A stretch of 64,000 nt of DNA from assembly GCF_013304825.1 (NCBI RefSeq), contig NZ_JAAWUO010000003.1, positions 210,289 through 274,288 on the forward strand. Reading direction: 5' to 3'. A program made the position numbers and the translations under genes. The stretch comes from Blautia schinkii. Its GTDB lineage: Bacteria > Bacillota > Clostridia > Lachnospirales > Lachnospiraceae. The notes beneath the pieces were generated by a model. It was not told the DNA's origin and searched no databases. It worked only from the letters and a program-made list of their open reading frames with translations. Positions 44,633 to 55,076 of this stretch are shown here, in pieces; position 1 is the stretch's first letter, and each line of letters starts with the position of its first letter.

Positions 44633-45676
44633 ATGAATCTGACAGCTAATGAAAAAAATGCCGCCGCTGCCCGACAAAGACGATATGTTCTGCTGTTGGC
44701 GGTTATGCTGGTACTTTTGTTTATCATTATAGTACTCTCATTCTGGGTGGGATATTATCCGCTTACACCAGTGCAGGTACTAAATGCATTTTTATCAAAA
44801 TTTGGTTTTAAAGGAGATATTTTACCCCAGGCAGTTACCATATTCTGGAATATCCGTCTGCCCCGTATTCTGTCTGCTTTATTTATTGGTGCTTCCCTCT
44901 CGGTAGCAGGTGCAACCTATCAGGGAATGTTTCGCAATCCACTGGTATCTCCTGATATCCTTGGAGTTTCTTCCGGTGCAAGTCTCGGAGCTGCTTTTGC
45001 AATTTTAAACGGAGCTTCCAACTGGATGATTCAGCTTTCTGCTTTTGCAGGTGGTGTGGCCGCAGTAGCCGCATCCTATCTTATCAGCCGAAAATCCGCA
45101 CATTCCCAGACCCTCAGTCTTGTTCTGACCGGAACTATGATCATGTCACTCTGCAATGCCGGTGTCACAATGATCAAATATGTGGCAGACCCCAATGATG
45201 TTCTCCAGCAAATTACTTTCTGGCTTATGGGCAGCTTAACCAAAACCACAACCAAATCCTTTTGCTGGAGTGTTCTTCCAATGATCATTGGATTAAGTCT
45301 GATTTTTATTTTTCGATGGCAGATCAATCTGCTGACTTTGGATGAAGAAGAAGCCAAAAGTTTAGGAATCAATGTGCGTAAATATCGTCTGATTTTTATA
45401 GTCGCTTCCACATTACTCAGCGCCGCTGCAGTCTGTCTTGGAGGATTGATCGGATGGGTCGGGCTGATGATCCCCCATCTGGCACGTGCACTGGTTGGTG
45501 TTGATTACAGAAGGCTGATACCTGCAAGTGCGATCCTTGGCGGCGGATACCTGATACTTGTTGATGATATTTCCCGTTCCCTTTTGTCCATGGAACTTCC
45601 ACTTGGCGTTGTCACAAGTATCATGGGCGCCCCCTTCTTTATCTATCTTATCATCAAACGAAAGGAGCGCACGTAA
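44633..45676 (+). CDS. FecCD/BtuC-type permease
   Basis: The start at 44633 is preferred to the ATG at 44627, since AAGGA (44619-44623) is 9 nt away from the former and 3 nt from the latter. The roughly 347-residue protein has about ten transmembrane helices and the family blocks WNIRLPRILSALFIGASLSVAGATYQG, NPLVSPDILGVSSGASLGA and GLIGWVGLMIPHLARAL, the last being the ATPase-coupling loop. It forms the transmembrane channel with the downstream ATPase. Confidence 0.92.
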   Translation: MNLTANEKNAAAARQRRYVLLLAVMLVLLFIIIVLSFWVGYYPLTPVQVLNAFLSKFGFKGDILPQAVTIFWNIRLPRILSALFIGASLSVAGATYQGMFRNPLVSPDILGVSSGASLGAAFAILNGASNWMIQLSAFAGGVAAVAASYLISRKSAHSQTLSLVLTGTMIMSLCNAGVTMIKYVADPNDVLQQITFWLMGSLTKTTTKSFCWSVLPMIIGLSLIFIFRWQINLLTLDEEEAKSLGINVRKYRLIFIVASTLLSAAAVCLGGLIGWVGLMIPHLARALVGVDYRRLIPASAILGGGYLILVDDISRSLLSMELPLGVVTSIMGAPFFIYLIIKRKERT

Positions 45677-45680
45677 TTAT

Positions 45681-46478
45681 ATGCTTCTGGAAATTGAAAA
45701 TGTTTTTGGCGGTTACGGCAATGGTGATATTTTAAAGGGTATCAGCTGCAGCGCAGACTATGGTGATGTGCTTTGTCTGCTTGGCCCTAATGGTTGCGGA
45801 AAGACCACTCTGTTCCGCATGATATTAGGTTCCCTTCCTGTTTCTAATGGAAAAATAAAGATAGCCGGAAAAAATATTAGTGACTTTACAACCAAAACAC
45901 TGGCAAATATGATTGCATATATTCCCCAATATCATTCCCCTGTATTTGCCTATACAGTTCTTGATATGGTAATTATGGGGCGTGCTTCTCATTTCTCCGC
46001 ATTTGAAACCCCAAAAGAGCCTGATCAGGAAGCAGCTTTTGCTGCCTTGGAGAAAGTAAATGCCCTGCCTCTTGCCAACAGGAAATATACTTCCTTAAGC
46101 GGAGGACAAAGGCAATTGGTTTTAATTGCCCGTGCAATCTGTCAGTCTGCAAAAATCTTCATCATGGACGAGCCAGCCGCCAATCTGGATTATGCCAATC
46201 ATCAGCTTCTCATGGAAGTAATTTCAGGGCTGGCCAATCAGGGCTATTGCATTATTATGTCAACACATAGTCCTGAGCATCCCTTTTCCGTGGGAAACAA
46301 AGTTCTTCTCATGAAATCCGGAAAGGTTATGGGATTCGGCTCTCCCAAAGAAATCATTACATCTGAAACCTTACAATCTGTTTACGATATTGAAATGGAT
46401 GTGATAACTACACACGACCGCTATGGCCGTGAACGAACTATCTGTTTACCGGTAAATAGCTCACCAAAAGCATTTTAG
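45681..46478 (+). CDS. ABC transporter ATP-binding protein (BtuD/FecE type)
   Basis: The start at 45681 (MLLEIENVFGGYG) follows the permease stop by 4 nt and has AAAGGAG 13 nt upstream; a longer in-frame extension lies inside the permease gene. 265 residues with Walker A LLGPNGCGKTTLFRM, Q-loop IPQYHS, signature SLSGGQRQL, Walker B IFIMDEPAANLD and the switch His in STHSPEHPFSVG. Energises the importer. Confidence 0.93.
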   Translation: MLLEIENVFGGYGNGDILKGISCSADYGDVLCLLGPNGCGKTTLFRMILGSLPVSNGKIKIAGKNISDFTTKTLANMIAYIPQYHSPVFAYTVLDMVIMGRASHFSAFETPKEPDQEAAFAALEKVNALPLANRKYTSLSGGQRQLVLIARAICQSAKIFIMDEPAANLDYANHQLLMEVISGLANQGYCIIMSTHSPEHPFSVGNKVLLMKSGKVMGFGSPKEIITSETLQSVYDIEMDVITTHDRYGRERTICLPVNSSPKAF

Positions 46479-46490
46479 GAGAAATGATAC

Positions 46491-47375
46491 ATGGACTCTA
46501 TATTGGATTATTTTATTTCTCTGCAGGAATCTGAGCCTGCAGAATTACCTGAGCGGGCTATAGAAAGATGGAATAAACGTGCAGACTTTTGGGAGGACGC
46601 ACGCAAAAAGAAAGAAAAAGGTGATGAACGTGTCATCAGCGCAATAAACTACCTGGATTTCAAAGGACTTCTTGAAAAAAATTATGATGTCGCAGATATT
46701 GGATGCGGTCCCGGACGGTTTGCTGCTGCATTTGCCAAATATGTACACAAAGTAGTGGGGCTGGATATTTCTGATAAAATGGTTAAACACGGAATGGAAC
46801 ATATCCAAAATGAAGGCTTAAATAACGCTATACTCTATACATGTAATTTTCAGACATTAGATATTGATAAATCGGGGTATACGCATGCATTTGATTTGGT
46901 ATTCAGTTCCATGACACCTGCAATCCACAATATGGACGGACTGATAAAATCTATGGAAATGAGCAGGGCATGGTGCTGTAATATCACGCATCTTGACAGA
47001 CGAAATTCACTCAGGGAACAGATCTTACAGGAAGTATTTGGCAAACAAACAGCACCCCAATGGAATGGGCGATGGTTTTTCTCTCTTTTCAATATATTAT
47101 TTCTGCTTGGATATAATCCTGAAACAAGCTATGAAAAACTCCATCGTGAAACCTGGGTAACTCCGGATGAACAATATATTGATTCCCTCATGGAGCACAT
47201 GCTTCCTTCTGAAGAATATACACAGGAAAACGCAAATAAAATCATGCAATGGATTCAATCTCACTTAAACAAAGATGGGCAGATCAAGGAAATAACTGAT
47301 TCCACTTATGGAAGAATTCTCTGGGATGTTCGAAACAAAACAATACGACCTGACTATAGAACTATTATAAAATGA
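46491..47375 (+). CDS. Class I SAM-dependent methyltransferase in importer operon
   Basis: 294 residues with motif I YDVADIGCGPGRFAAAFA near 64-81, acidic motif II VVGLDISDKMV, and motif IV FDLVFSSMTPAIHNMD. The N-terminus (ERWNKRADFWEDARKKKEK) and C-terminus are helical and charged. It begins 13 nt after the ATPase and overlaps the NTPase by 4 nt. Methyltransferases of this type recur with FecCD-type importers in anaerobes, suggesting modification of the imported compound or its ligand; the acceptor is unknown. Confidence 0.82.
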   Translation: MDSILDYFISLQESEPAELPERAIERWNKRADFWEDARKKKEKGDERVISAINYLDFKGLLEKNYDVADIGCGPGRFAAAFAKYVHKVVGLDISDKMVKHGMEHIQNEGLNNAILYTCNFQTLDIDKSGYTHAFDLVFSSMTPAIHNMDGLIKSMEMSRAWCCNITHLDRRNSLREQILQEVFGKQTAPQWNGRWFFSLFNILFLLGYNPETSYEKLHRETWVTPDEQYIDSLMEHMLPSEEYTQENANKIMQWIQSHLNKDGQIKEITDSTYGRILWDVRNKTIRPDYRTIIK

Positions 47376-47908
47376 AATGGGACTTTACTATGACTCAACA
47401 TATATTTTTAACTGGTAAAAAACACATTGGAAAATCTACATTGATCCAAAAGATATTAGATGATTATAAGAAAACCTCTGATGGATTCCTGACTGTCCGC
47501 ACAAAAAACTATCTGAAGGATCAGTATTCAGTTCATATGTACCATCTAAAAGAGAAGGAGCTCCCAAACGAATCTAATCTTTTGTTTTTATGCGGAAAAA
47601 CAGATGAACACACTGCCGATACCTTTGATCGCCTTGGATGCAATATTCTTTCCATGTGTTCTGACTGCTCTTTAATTGTTATGGATGAGCTTGGTCCACA
47701 TGAAGCAGACGCAGCTTTATTTCGGAGAAAAATCCTAAACCTTTTGGATGGGCAGACTCCCATTTTAGGGGTATTGCAAGAACCTGCAGAATCTTTCTGG
47801 CCTGAAATCGTAAATCACCCAAAGGTAGAAATCATTATAATTTCTGAAGACAATCGAAATGATTGCTCTTTACTTAATCACATTCAATATAAAATCTCAT
47901 CTCCTTAA
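47372..47908 (+). CDS. THEP1-like nucleoside-triphosphatase
   Basis: 178 residues with a P-loop IFLTGKKHIGKSTLI (residues 11-25) and Walker B CSLIVMDELGPHEADAALF, the arrangement of the NTPase_1/THEP1 family. The start overlaps the methyltransferase stop (ATGA); an ATG at 47390 (MTQHIFLTG) aligns better with family starts but has no ribosome site, so either is possible. Last gene of the importer operon. Family members hydrolyse NTPs in vitro with no known pathway. Confidence 0.8.
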   Translation: MKWDFTMTQHIFLTGKKHIGKSTLIQKILDDYKKTSDGFLTVRTKNYLKDQYSVHMYHLKEKELPNESNLLFLCGKTDEHTADTFDRLGCNILSMCSDCSLIVMDELGPHEADAALFRRKILNLLDGQTPILGVLQEPAESFWPEIVNHPKVEIIIISEDNRNDCSLLNHIQYKISSP

Positions 47909-47969
47909 TAATTACTCCCGGGGCTATGCGTTCGGAACTAACCAAAGGGTCAAGTAGCTTTGTCAAGTA

Positions 47970-48115
47970 AATCGAGTAGGAGAAATATCTCATCTTGTGA
48001 ATGAGATATTTCGACCTCTCACACCACCGTGCGTACCGTTCGGTACACGGCGGTTCAATCAACTTAGCAAGTGACACACCTTTCGGTGTAGTAATCTAAC
48101 ATTGAGACTAAGGTA
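47970..48115 (-). other. 3' remnant of a second group II intron (domains V and VI)
   Basis: Minus-strand sequence 48056-48023 starts GAACCGCCGTG and folds as domain V (CCGCCGTGTACC paired with GGTACGCACGGTGG); it is followed by a domain VI-like stem GAAATATCTCATT/AGATGAGATATTTC and ends near CCTACTCGAT at 47970. No reverse transcriptase or 5' intron part is nearby. The upstream boundary, near 48115, is where the methylase/helicase reading frame loses family similarity after the ELKNTL segment. The intron sequence is unlike the one at 25-27 kb. Confidence 0.65.
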
Positions 48116-51100
48116 TTCTTTAACTCCAGATACTCATTTGCCCAGCTGCTGTTATTCTCTTCAAATGCCTGCGGGATGCCACCCCAACCAACATAACGGG
48201 ATAAGATTTCCTGTTCTTCGGGTGTTGCCAGACGTTCTTCTTTCTCCAAATTCTGTAACCTTTCTCCAAAGTCTGTAACAAATAAATGGCTTCCATATTT
48301 GTCTTATACTTTGCTTTCGGACCGCCTGCACCAAGGTCATTATCCTGGATACGGAAGTTGTGTGGTTCTATCACGGCTTTTTCCTGTTCCTGACTTTCCG
48401 GAATATCTTCTTTGGCAGTAACCTATTCCTCTTCTATTTCCTCCACATCTGACATATCTACTACGGTCGGTTCTGTCACTGCCTTCGTATCCAAAAAATC
48501 AAACATGGTCATCTGGTGCCCGGATGGTTCCGCAAAAGACGGTTCTGCTTCCGGTGTCGGGAAAATCGTATAGGTTCCTTCTGCATACTGGTGAAGTTCT
48601 GAAAGAAGTTCTGTTTTCTGCTGGTAGTTTGTCCCATATGCCTCAAAATCTAATGGCAGAACTGCCAATGCTGCATCCATCTTCTGTAACAGTTCTTCTG
48701 TCTGCTCTGGATTCTCTAAAACTGCCACCATTTCTTTTCCAGGTTTTTCCCAGAAGAAATCATCCGTAAATGGTCTGTCTATCTCTTCCGGAAGACGGTC
48801 CTAAAAGCGGAGTACCTTGTTCGCCATCTGTTCCCGTTCATATTCCGGCATACGAGCATAATCTTCTGCCTGCAGGAACTGGTCATTCTTTATCAGATAA
48901 GCTACTCTATTTGCAACTTTATTCCAGGATAATAAAACTGACGTATGTGGATTCCCATAAGCACCTCTTGCAAGAAACAATCCTTTTCCATCATAATTTG
49001 CGTGTGAATCATCGGCACCAGACAGTGCATGACTGCTTCCACCGATCCCATACTGTTCCTTGATAAAACCTGTCCTCGATCTTTCATCCTCATGCAGCAG
49101 ATAAAAGGAATATGTCCTAAGCCTGCCCTGCGAATACGCTCCACCTCCTGCAAGAAAAACATCAATCTCATCCTGCGTAATGAACATCGGATGCTCTTTC
49201 CATGCAAACCCGTCTCTTGCCTGATAAGGGATGACCTCATCCGCAAACTTCTGAAACTGTTTTGAGATATTTATAGGATTATAATGATGGAAACGCATAA
49301 TGGAATGATTTTCTTCATAGGCTTCTGCCAGTGCATCCAGTCTTTCATTCAGTTCCGAAAGCCACTGTGGATCTTCCAGCTTTTCTTCCAGATAATCCGT
49401 GATCTCCGGATAGATACTGTGAAGATGTGGTAAATCATCCTCATCAAAAACAATCTCCGCTACTCCTTCTGCCATATCCCCTTTCATATAGGCAAGAGCC
49501 TGGGCGTGTTCTTTTACTGCATTACTTCTTGCCGCATCCAATACAGACTGCGGTGCATATTCACCCTGATCTAAAAGCTGATGGATACGTCCGCTGACAT
49601 CTTCCCATGATAAAAATGCCTTATCTAAAATCTGGTCTGTGACCGTATGCCCCACTGCGATCTGCATCCCAGTTTCATCAAACCAGACCGAATATTCATT
49701 TCCATCAATCTGAAAGCCTTTTCCACCTTTGCGGTATTCACGCTTCACAAACTCCGTATATTCCTCCGGGGCCTGTTCGCTCATAAAATTGTAGATGATA
49801 CGAAGCTGACTGCCCGCCCGGTTTCCTCCTGTCCGTAAGATCTCGTCGACAACGCTTTCTGGAATCGGGATTTCTCCGGCATAAAGGGCTGCTGCTCTTT
49901 CCTCGATCTGCCGTCTTTGTTCATTTGCAGTTGGATATTCGGGCAAAGATAAAGCAGAGGCGATTTCTTCCTCTGCTTTACTCAATCCATCTTCTCTTGT
50001 ATCTTCGACTAACTGTATACCAATTCCGTCAAGATGCTCTCTTCCACTGTTACCATCAATGCGTTCATGTGTGCTGTCCATGCTATCGGATCTGCTTCCT
50101 TGTCCGGTGCCGGATTCTTCTCCAGTAATTTCTCCATCTGGCTGTCCATTCTCTCCTGTGCTGCTTTCTCGATCTGTTCCAGATGGCTGTTCAGCTTCCC
50201 TGTCAGGAACAGGCTCTGATACAGGCTGTTCTTGTGTTCCTTCAGAAAGCTCCTCCGTAGCATCCCGTATTTCCCGATCGTCACTTCTTCCTCCTCTACG
50301 GTCAGGTTCGGAAACAGGTAATCTCCCTTGCGATGATATGTCAGTTCCATAATCGGTTCCTCCTTCATTTTCAATATTTTCTTCTTTTTTCGCTTCTGCA
50401 TCCCGGTTTTTAGTTTCATACATTAACGTGGTAAAGTTATTATAATTCCTTTCATTGGAATTTTCAACCTCTTTTCTCGCTTCTTCCAGAGAAATTTTAT
50501 GTACGGTCTTTCCAATATCAATCAGAATACTCTCACTGAGCTGGCTTGCCGCATTTCCAAGGAAGGTGAGAACAGACAGACGGTTATAATCTGTGATATG
50601 CATGAAGTCCTCTTCTTCCAGAAATTCCGTCGGGTCAAGCCCGCATCGCCTGGAAAGCATATAGTAAACACTGTCTGTTGTCAGCTGACGGAAATCACTG
50701 CGGATCGTCACCTCATCCAGATCCTCAAGATAAGTGTCCTCTACCGCATATTCCAACCCATCCAGGTACTCCTCCAGATTATCACTGACCATTTCCCTTG
50801 CTACTGCCATTAATGCGTCCTGCAGGGTTGCTGTATCCTTTTCTTCCAGAGCATAGACCTCTGCCAGATGGGTGAGGATCTCTTCTCTCTGTTGTTCCTG
50901 CATCTGCCAAAGATACGGGCTTCTGCCTCCGGCTACCATGTGGGTATCCGAAATATCAAACACATAACGAAGTTTGGTATTCTGCCAGGTTTCATCAAAC
51001 AGGGCAATTCCTCTTGCACCACGATTTACCCAGCGTAACATCTTTTCATTCCATAGTTCCAGCGATGCACAGGCTGTTGCGTCTGGACGCTGTGCATGAA

Positions 51101-51236
51101 TCAGAAGCTGATCAGAAAAAGAATACCGATATAATCTTGATGCTGTATTCATATAATCCATTCAATTCCCTGGCGAACTGCTTACTGATACGGCATGTTC
51201 CTGTACCAAGTTTCGGATGTCCTGTAGTTTAGACAT
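48116..51236 (-). pseudogene. Broken ICE-type N6-methylase/SNF2-helicase large protein
   Basis: Successive minus-strand segments belong to one very large conjugative-element protein. It opens MSKLQDIRNLVQEHA at 51236 and stops at TGA (51164-51162) where a tryptophan is expected, continues with DYMNTASRLYRYSFSDQLLIHAQRP, hits TAG at 48801-48803 (after KVLRF), another TAG at 48423-48425, then NFRIQDNDLGAGGPKAKYKTN and, after a 20-bp tandem duplication that shifts frame, ERLATPEEQEILSRYVGWGGIPQAFEENN. The end is replaced by a group II intron tail. The methylase motif and helicase domain are missing. Clearly decayed. Confidence 0.8.
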
Positions 51237-51301
51237 TTAACTTCCCTCCTGTCAATAAAAAAACAGCCCTCTCTTTTTAGAATTGGCTGCATAAAATGTA
51301 C

Positions 51302-51330
51302 TTTACTTTTCGGAGAGAAAATGCTATATT
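51302..51330 (+). promoter_or_regulatory. Promoter of the putative antitoxin RNA
   Basis: TTTACT (51302-51307), 17-bp spacer, TATATT (51325-51330). Transcription would begin near 51337 and run toward the toxin gene. Confidence 0.6.
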
Positions 51331-51336
51331 CTAATT

Positions 51337-51445
51337 GAAAAGAGTAACCGCCCACAAGGTGGATGCTCCTGGATTAGGTTTTAATTTATTTTGCTCTCAA
51401 AGAGAGCTGCCTATCCTGTTGGCAGACAGGGTAGGCTATTTTTTT
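51337..51445 (+). ncRNA. Putative type I antitoxin RNA (convergent to the toxin)
   Basis: A transcript from the plus-strand promoter would be about 105 nt long, contain the stem CCGCCCACAAGGTGG and end at an intrinsic terminator: CCTATCCTG (51411-51419) pairs with CAGGGTAGG (51427-51435), followed by a T-tract through 51445. Its 3' end overlaps the toxin stop codon and the 3' untranslated part of the toxin mRNA, as in the RatA/TxpA arrangement. No reading frame of note lies within. Inference from architecture only. Confidence 0.6.
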
Positions 51446-51537
51446 CGCTTGTTGTCCCTATTATCCAAATAGGCAAGCAAAGCAATCAGAAACGTACCGC
51501 CTAAGAACAATAAGCTCAAGACTTCGTATGTATCCAT
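51436..51537 (-). CDS. Holin-like type I toxin peptide
   Basis: A 33-residue frame, MDTYEVLSLLFLGGTFL then a hydrophobic helix and a charged tail DNRDNKRKK, preceded by GGGAGGTGGAGCG 1-6 nt from the ATG. The short acidic start, one membrane helix and basic tail match the putative holin-like toxin family (Hol_Tox; relatives of TxpA/BsrG). A convergent RNA with its own promoter and terminator overlaps its 3' end. The peptide would insert in the membrane if translated in excess. Confidence 0.75.
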   Translation of the reverse strand: MDTYEVLSLLFLGGTFLIALLAYLDNRDNKRKK

Positions 51538-51667
51538 TCGCTCCACCTCCCTTCTTCTGTATCCCTTAACGGGATCTGAAAATCCAGGAGGTTTTTACCA
51601 ACCCTGTACACGGTTACTCCAGTAATATTCTAACAGGTAACTCTCCGCAAAGCAATTCCTTTTTACT

Positions 51668-52138
51668 TCATACGGTTTTATATTCTGTTTTTTGTTTATC
51701 CTCTGGCCAATGCAGTTTCCATTCCAGATATTCCTCTTCTGTAATTCTTCCATCGCCCAGTTTCTGCTTTTTCCCCATCCATTCCTGCAGATAAGACATT
51801 GTTTTTTTATCCCTCATTGTGATTCCAACTGTTTCACTTTCTGAATCATTTAGCAGAAACAGATGAAAAAGCCCTCTATTTTCTTCATCCATCCAGAATA
51901 AAGTTTCCATTAATTCGTCCATTGTCGCAATTCCAGGACTTAAAAAATTCCGGACATCAACTTCCAATATTTCTGCTATCCGGATAAGCGTTTCCTGCTT
52001 CGGTGTACGCTGTCCTCTTTCATATTGAGCAATTCTCACATCTGCACTATTTTCTCCATACCCTAACCTGCGCCCCAGTTCTTTTTGCGTTAGCTTGCGA
52101 AACATACGGATTTTTCTTATTCTTGCTCCTAATTTCAA
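51668..52138 (-). CDS. XRE-family transcriptional regulator
   Basis: The start is TTG at 52138 (AAGGAG 6 nt upstream), giving 156 residues that begin LKLGARIRKIRMFRKLTQ; a GTG further upstream is less well placed. The N-terminal helix-turn-helix is KLTQKELGRRLG...DVRIAQYERGQRTPKQETLIRIAEIL; the C-terminal half is acidic, with EEYLEWKLHWPED. Such regulators are frequent in Lachnospiraceae integrative elements. It lies between the toxin locus and the pilin remnant. Confidence 0.85.
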   Translation of the reverse strand: MKLGARIRKIRMFRKLTQKELGRRLGYGENSADVRIAQYERGQRTPKQETLIRIAEILEVDVRNFLSPGIATMDELMETLFWMDEENRGLFHLFLLNDSESETVGITMRDKKTMSYLQEWMGKKQKLGDGRITEEEYLEWKLHWPEDKQKTEYKTV

Positions 52139-52202
52139 TTTCTTCTCCTTTTCAAAATGAGGCTGTGCAGTAACCACACAGCCCCAGAACCTTATTCTAT
52201 TA

Positions 52203-54971
52203 TTATTTACGTTTTCTTCTGACTGCCACTACAGTTCCCAGGCATCCTGCTGATACCGCAAGAGCCAGCACAAAAATAGCAATATTTGTGTTATCTCCTG
52301 TTTTTGGTGAATTGGATACGGAAGTCGCATCAGAACCATGGAAACAGGAGTGCTGCCTCCCTGATTTTCTGATGTTTCCGGAGTATCCTTTTCCGGAGCT
52401 TTCTCATTTGTCAAATTCAGAGTGTATTCAATCACAGGAGTATGGTCATCGACATACTCAAACTGAATCTTATGCTCTGTTTCATCCAACTGATAGCCAT
52501 CCAGTGTTTTTGTTTCTTTCAGGATATATGTAATTGCTTTTTTATACTGCCCATTCTTAAAAGTCGCAATCGGATAATTCTTTGATTCTGCATGGCCGGC
52601 ACTATCTGTTACCAGAGTTTCCAGAACTTTACCTTTACTGTCACAAAAGGCAAATTCTACACCTTTTATTGGCTTCTTGGTATCTTTATCTGTTTTATTT
52701 AAGATCACCTTGCCCATTGCCTGTTCATCTTCCATTTTAGCTCCCTGAATATCTCCGGTGTCCTTAATCTCAAACGTCACTTTATTTGCCACAATGTAAC
52801 CCTTCGGTGCTGTTTCCTCCAATAATGTATAAATACCAATTGGAAGTTTCTCCACATAATGGGGCTGATCACCCGACGTCCAGCTTTCCATAACTTCCTG
52901 GTTTTCATTAAGGATATACAGCTTAGCATCTTTGACCTCGCTGCATCCATCTGTCATATCTACCTTACTGATCAACATTTTTGTTGTATCATCCTGCATT
53001 TCTACTTTCTGTATATCTGCAGTATTTTCTACTACAAACGTAATGGATTCTGCAGTTGCATAACCATCAGCAGGAATTGTCTCCGTTAATGTATATTTCT
53101 TTCCAACTTCCAGTTCCTTAATGATGTGTGGTGTGCTTCCAGAAGTCCACTCATCCACAACGTTTCCCTCTGGATCGGATACTTTCAGTTTTGCACCTGG
53201 TAATTCTTCCCCGGTTGTAAGATCTGATTTTGTGATTTCAAAAGTAGTTGGCTCATCTTCATAAGTGAACTCAAAGGATACTTCTGAACCTCTTCTCCCG
53301 CATAAGTAAAATCAAATTCCTTGATTTCTTCTGTTGTTACAAATCCAGCAGGAGCCTGCACTTCTTTTACATAGTAGCTGCCATTGATTGGAAGATCTGC
53401 CGTAAATACAATCCTTCCATCCTGATCTGTAGCTTTCTGCTCAATCATGGTATCTGCTTTCAGGATCACTTCGCCCTCTGCATTTAAAATATCATTCTTT
53501 GTATAAAGTGCAAATACTCCGCCTTCCAGAACACGGTCCGTATTTTTTTCTTTCTTAACTACAGTTACTTTTGCTTTCTGGCGGTTATTCTGCCAGTCCT
53601 CATCATAAGTCACAATCGGAGTATTTTGATCACGATAAGTCAAATCAACTTCTCTGATTTCCCCATCCAGAATATATCCATCTACAGTTTCTTTTTCCTT
53701 CACATAGTATTTGCCTAAAGGAAGATCTTCTGATCTTGCATATCCAAGAGCGTCTGTCGTAATTGTAGCTACCAGTTCGTCCTTCTTATAATAATCACTG
53801 CTTTCCCCATCTGCAACCTTGATATCTTCCGCTGCATAAATTTCAAAAGTAACATCTTTCAGAGAACCAGTAACATAGCCAAATGCTGCGTCCATGCCAC
53901 CTGCCAGCATATCTTTCCAGGTAACTTCTTTGACAAATTCGCCTTTTTTATTGATGATGATTCGTCCAACCGGAACAGCATCCTTCATTTCTACTTTTTG
54001 AATTTCTGCGGTATCAGAAACTGTAAATTTCACTTCCTCTGCCTGCAGATAACCATATGGTGCAAACTCTTCCCGAAGTGTGTAGGTTTTTCCCACATGG
54101 AGTCTTTTTATTACATGAGCTTTTCCTTTTACAGAAGTCCATTTTTCTACTTCTTTTCCGTCTGAATCCAAAACCGTCAGTGTTGCTCCGTCAAGTTCCA
54201 CACCTGTTGTAATATCTGATTTTGTAAATTCAGTTGTTGTCGGCTCATTCTTAAAAACGGTTTCCAGTTTTACTGTTTTTACTTCCTGTCCCTTATATTT
54301 CGCAGTCACCTCAATCAGCTCATCAGAAGATACAAAACCATCTGGTGCTGCCAGTTCTTTTATATAATAAATTCCAAATGGCAGATCCTGCTCAAAAACA
54401 GCTTTTCCATCTTCACCTGTTACCGCTTTTGTAAGCAGTTCGTCTGCTTTTACCAGTACCTTATCGCTGTCGTAGGTTTTCCCTTGTCAGCACCAGATCC
54501 AAAAGGATATTTGGGATTTGTAAGAAATGCATTAGTGCCAACCAAAACTTTATTTAGTTCACCTGGTACATATACATTGGCAGTAACTGTATAAGTGCCA
54601 TTCTCAAGTTTGTCCACACTGCTATAAGGAGCTGAATTGTCCTCTGCACCAGCTGCAAGTACGTCTTCTATATTCTCCGTTCCATCAGAGAATTCATCAG
54701 AAGTAAAATCATTTTCCTCAGATACCAATACATCTGTATCCGAATAAGCGGTCGTCCCCTCTACCTCAAATTCATCTTTCTCGATGTCTATATCCTCATC
54801 TGCCAGATCGGGTACTTCAGCCATTTCGCCTTCTGTATCTACATTCTCTTCAGAATCTACCTGATCTGTTTCTATTTCAAAATCTTCTAATTCTTCTGCA
54901 TAAACAGATGGTGCTATAGCAGTTGTTGTCATCATAGCAACCATCAATAATGCTAACCATTTCTTTCTCAT
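52203..54971 (-). pseudogene. SpaA/Cna-type pilin with sorting signal, frameshifted
   Basis: One gene in pieces. It starts at 54971 (MRKKWLALLMVAMM signal peptide, after GAGGTG), has an acidic Asp/Glu-rich stalk, and an adhesin-like GTYTVTANVYVP segment. The frame is lost near 54470 where that segment joins a SpaA repeat (VLVKADELLTKAVTGEDG). Several B-type repeats follow (DLPFGIYYIKELAAPDGF, GKTYTLREEFAPYGYL, LPLGKYYVKEKETVDGYI). A second break, near 53275, looks like a single lost G (AAGTATCC). A third break near 52345 puts the wall-sorting tail NSPKTGDNTN, hydrophobic helix and VRRKRK in another frame. A covalently built surface pilus subunit originally; now broken unless the frameshifts are sequencing errors. 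Confidence 0.75.
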
Positions 54972-55076
54972 GTTCACCTCATATCCTATCCTAAAAAAAG
55001 GAGTTACTGCCTCAATTAACAACATCTTATTTCATATGTTTCTTAATGCAGCAACTCCTATATTTTTGTTAATTAA

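Noticed and set aside
47874..48077. Minus-strand 67-codon frame
   Set aside because: It runs through the group II intron domain V/VI remnant and antisense to the NTPase end; no independent support.
48423..48803. UAG read-through (suppression) of the ICE protein
   Set aside because: A frameshift, a UGA and a truncated end in the same gene make ordinary decay far more likely than programmed read-through.
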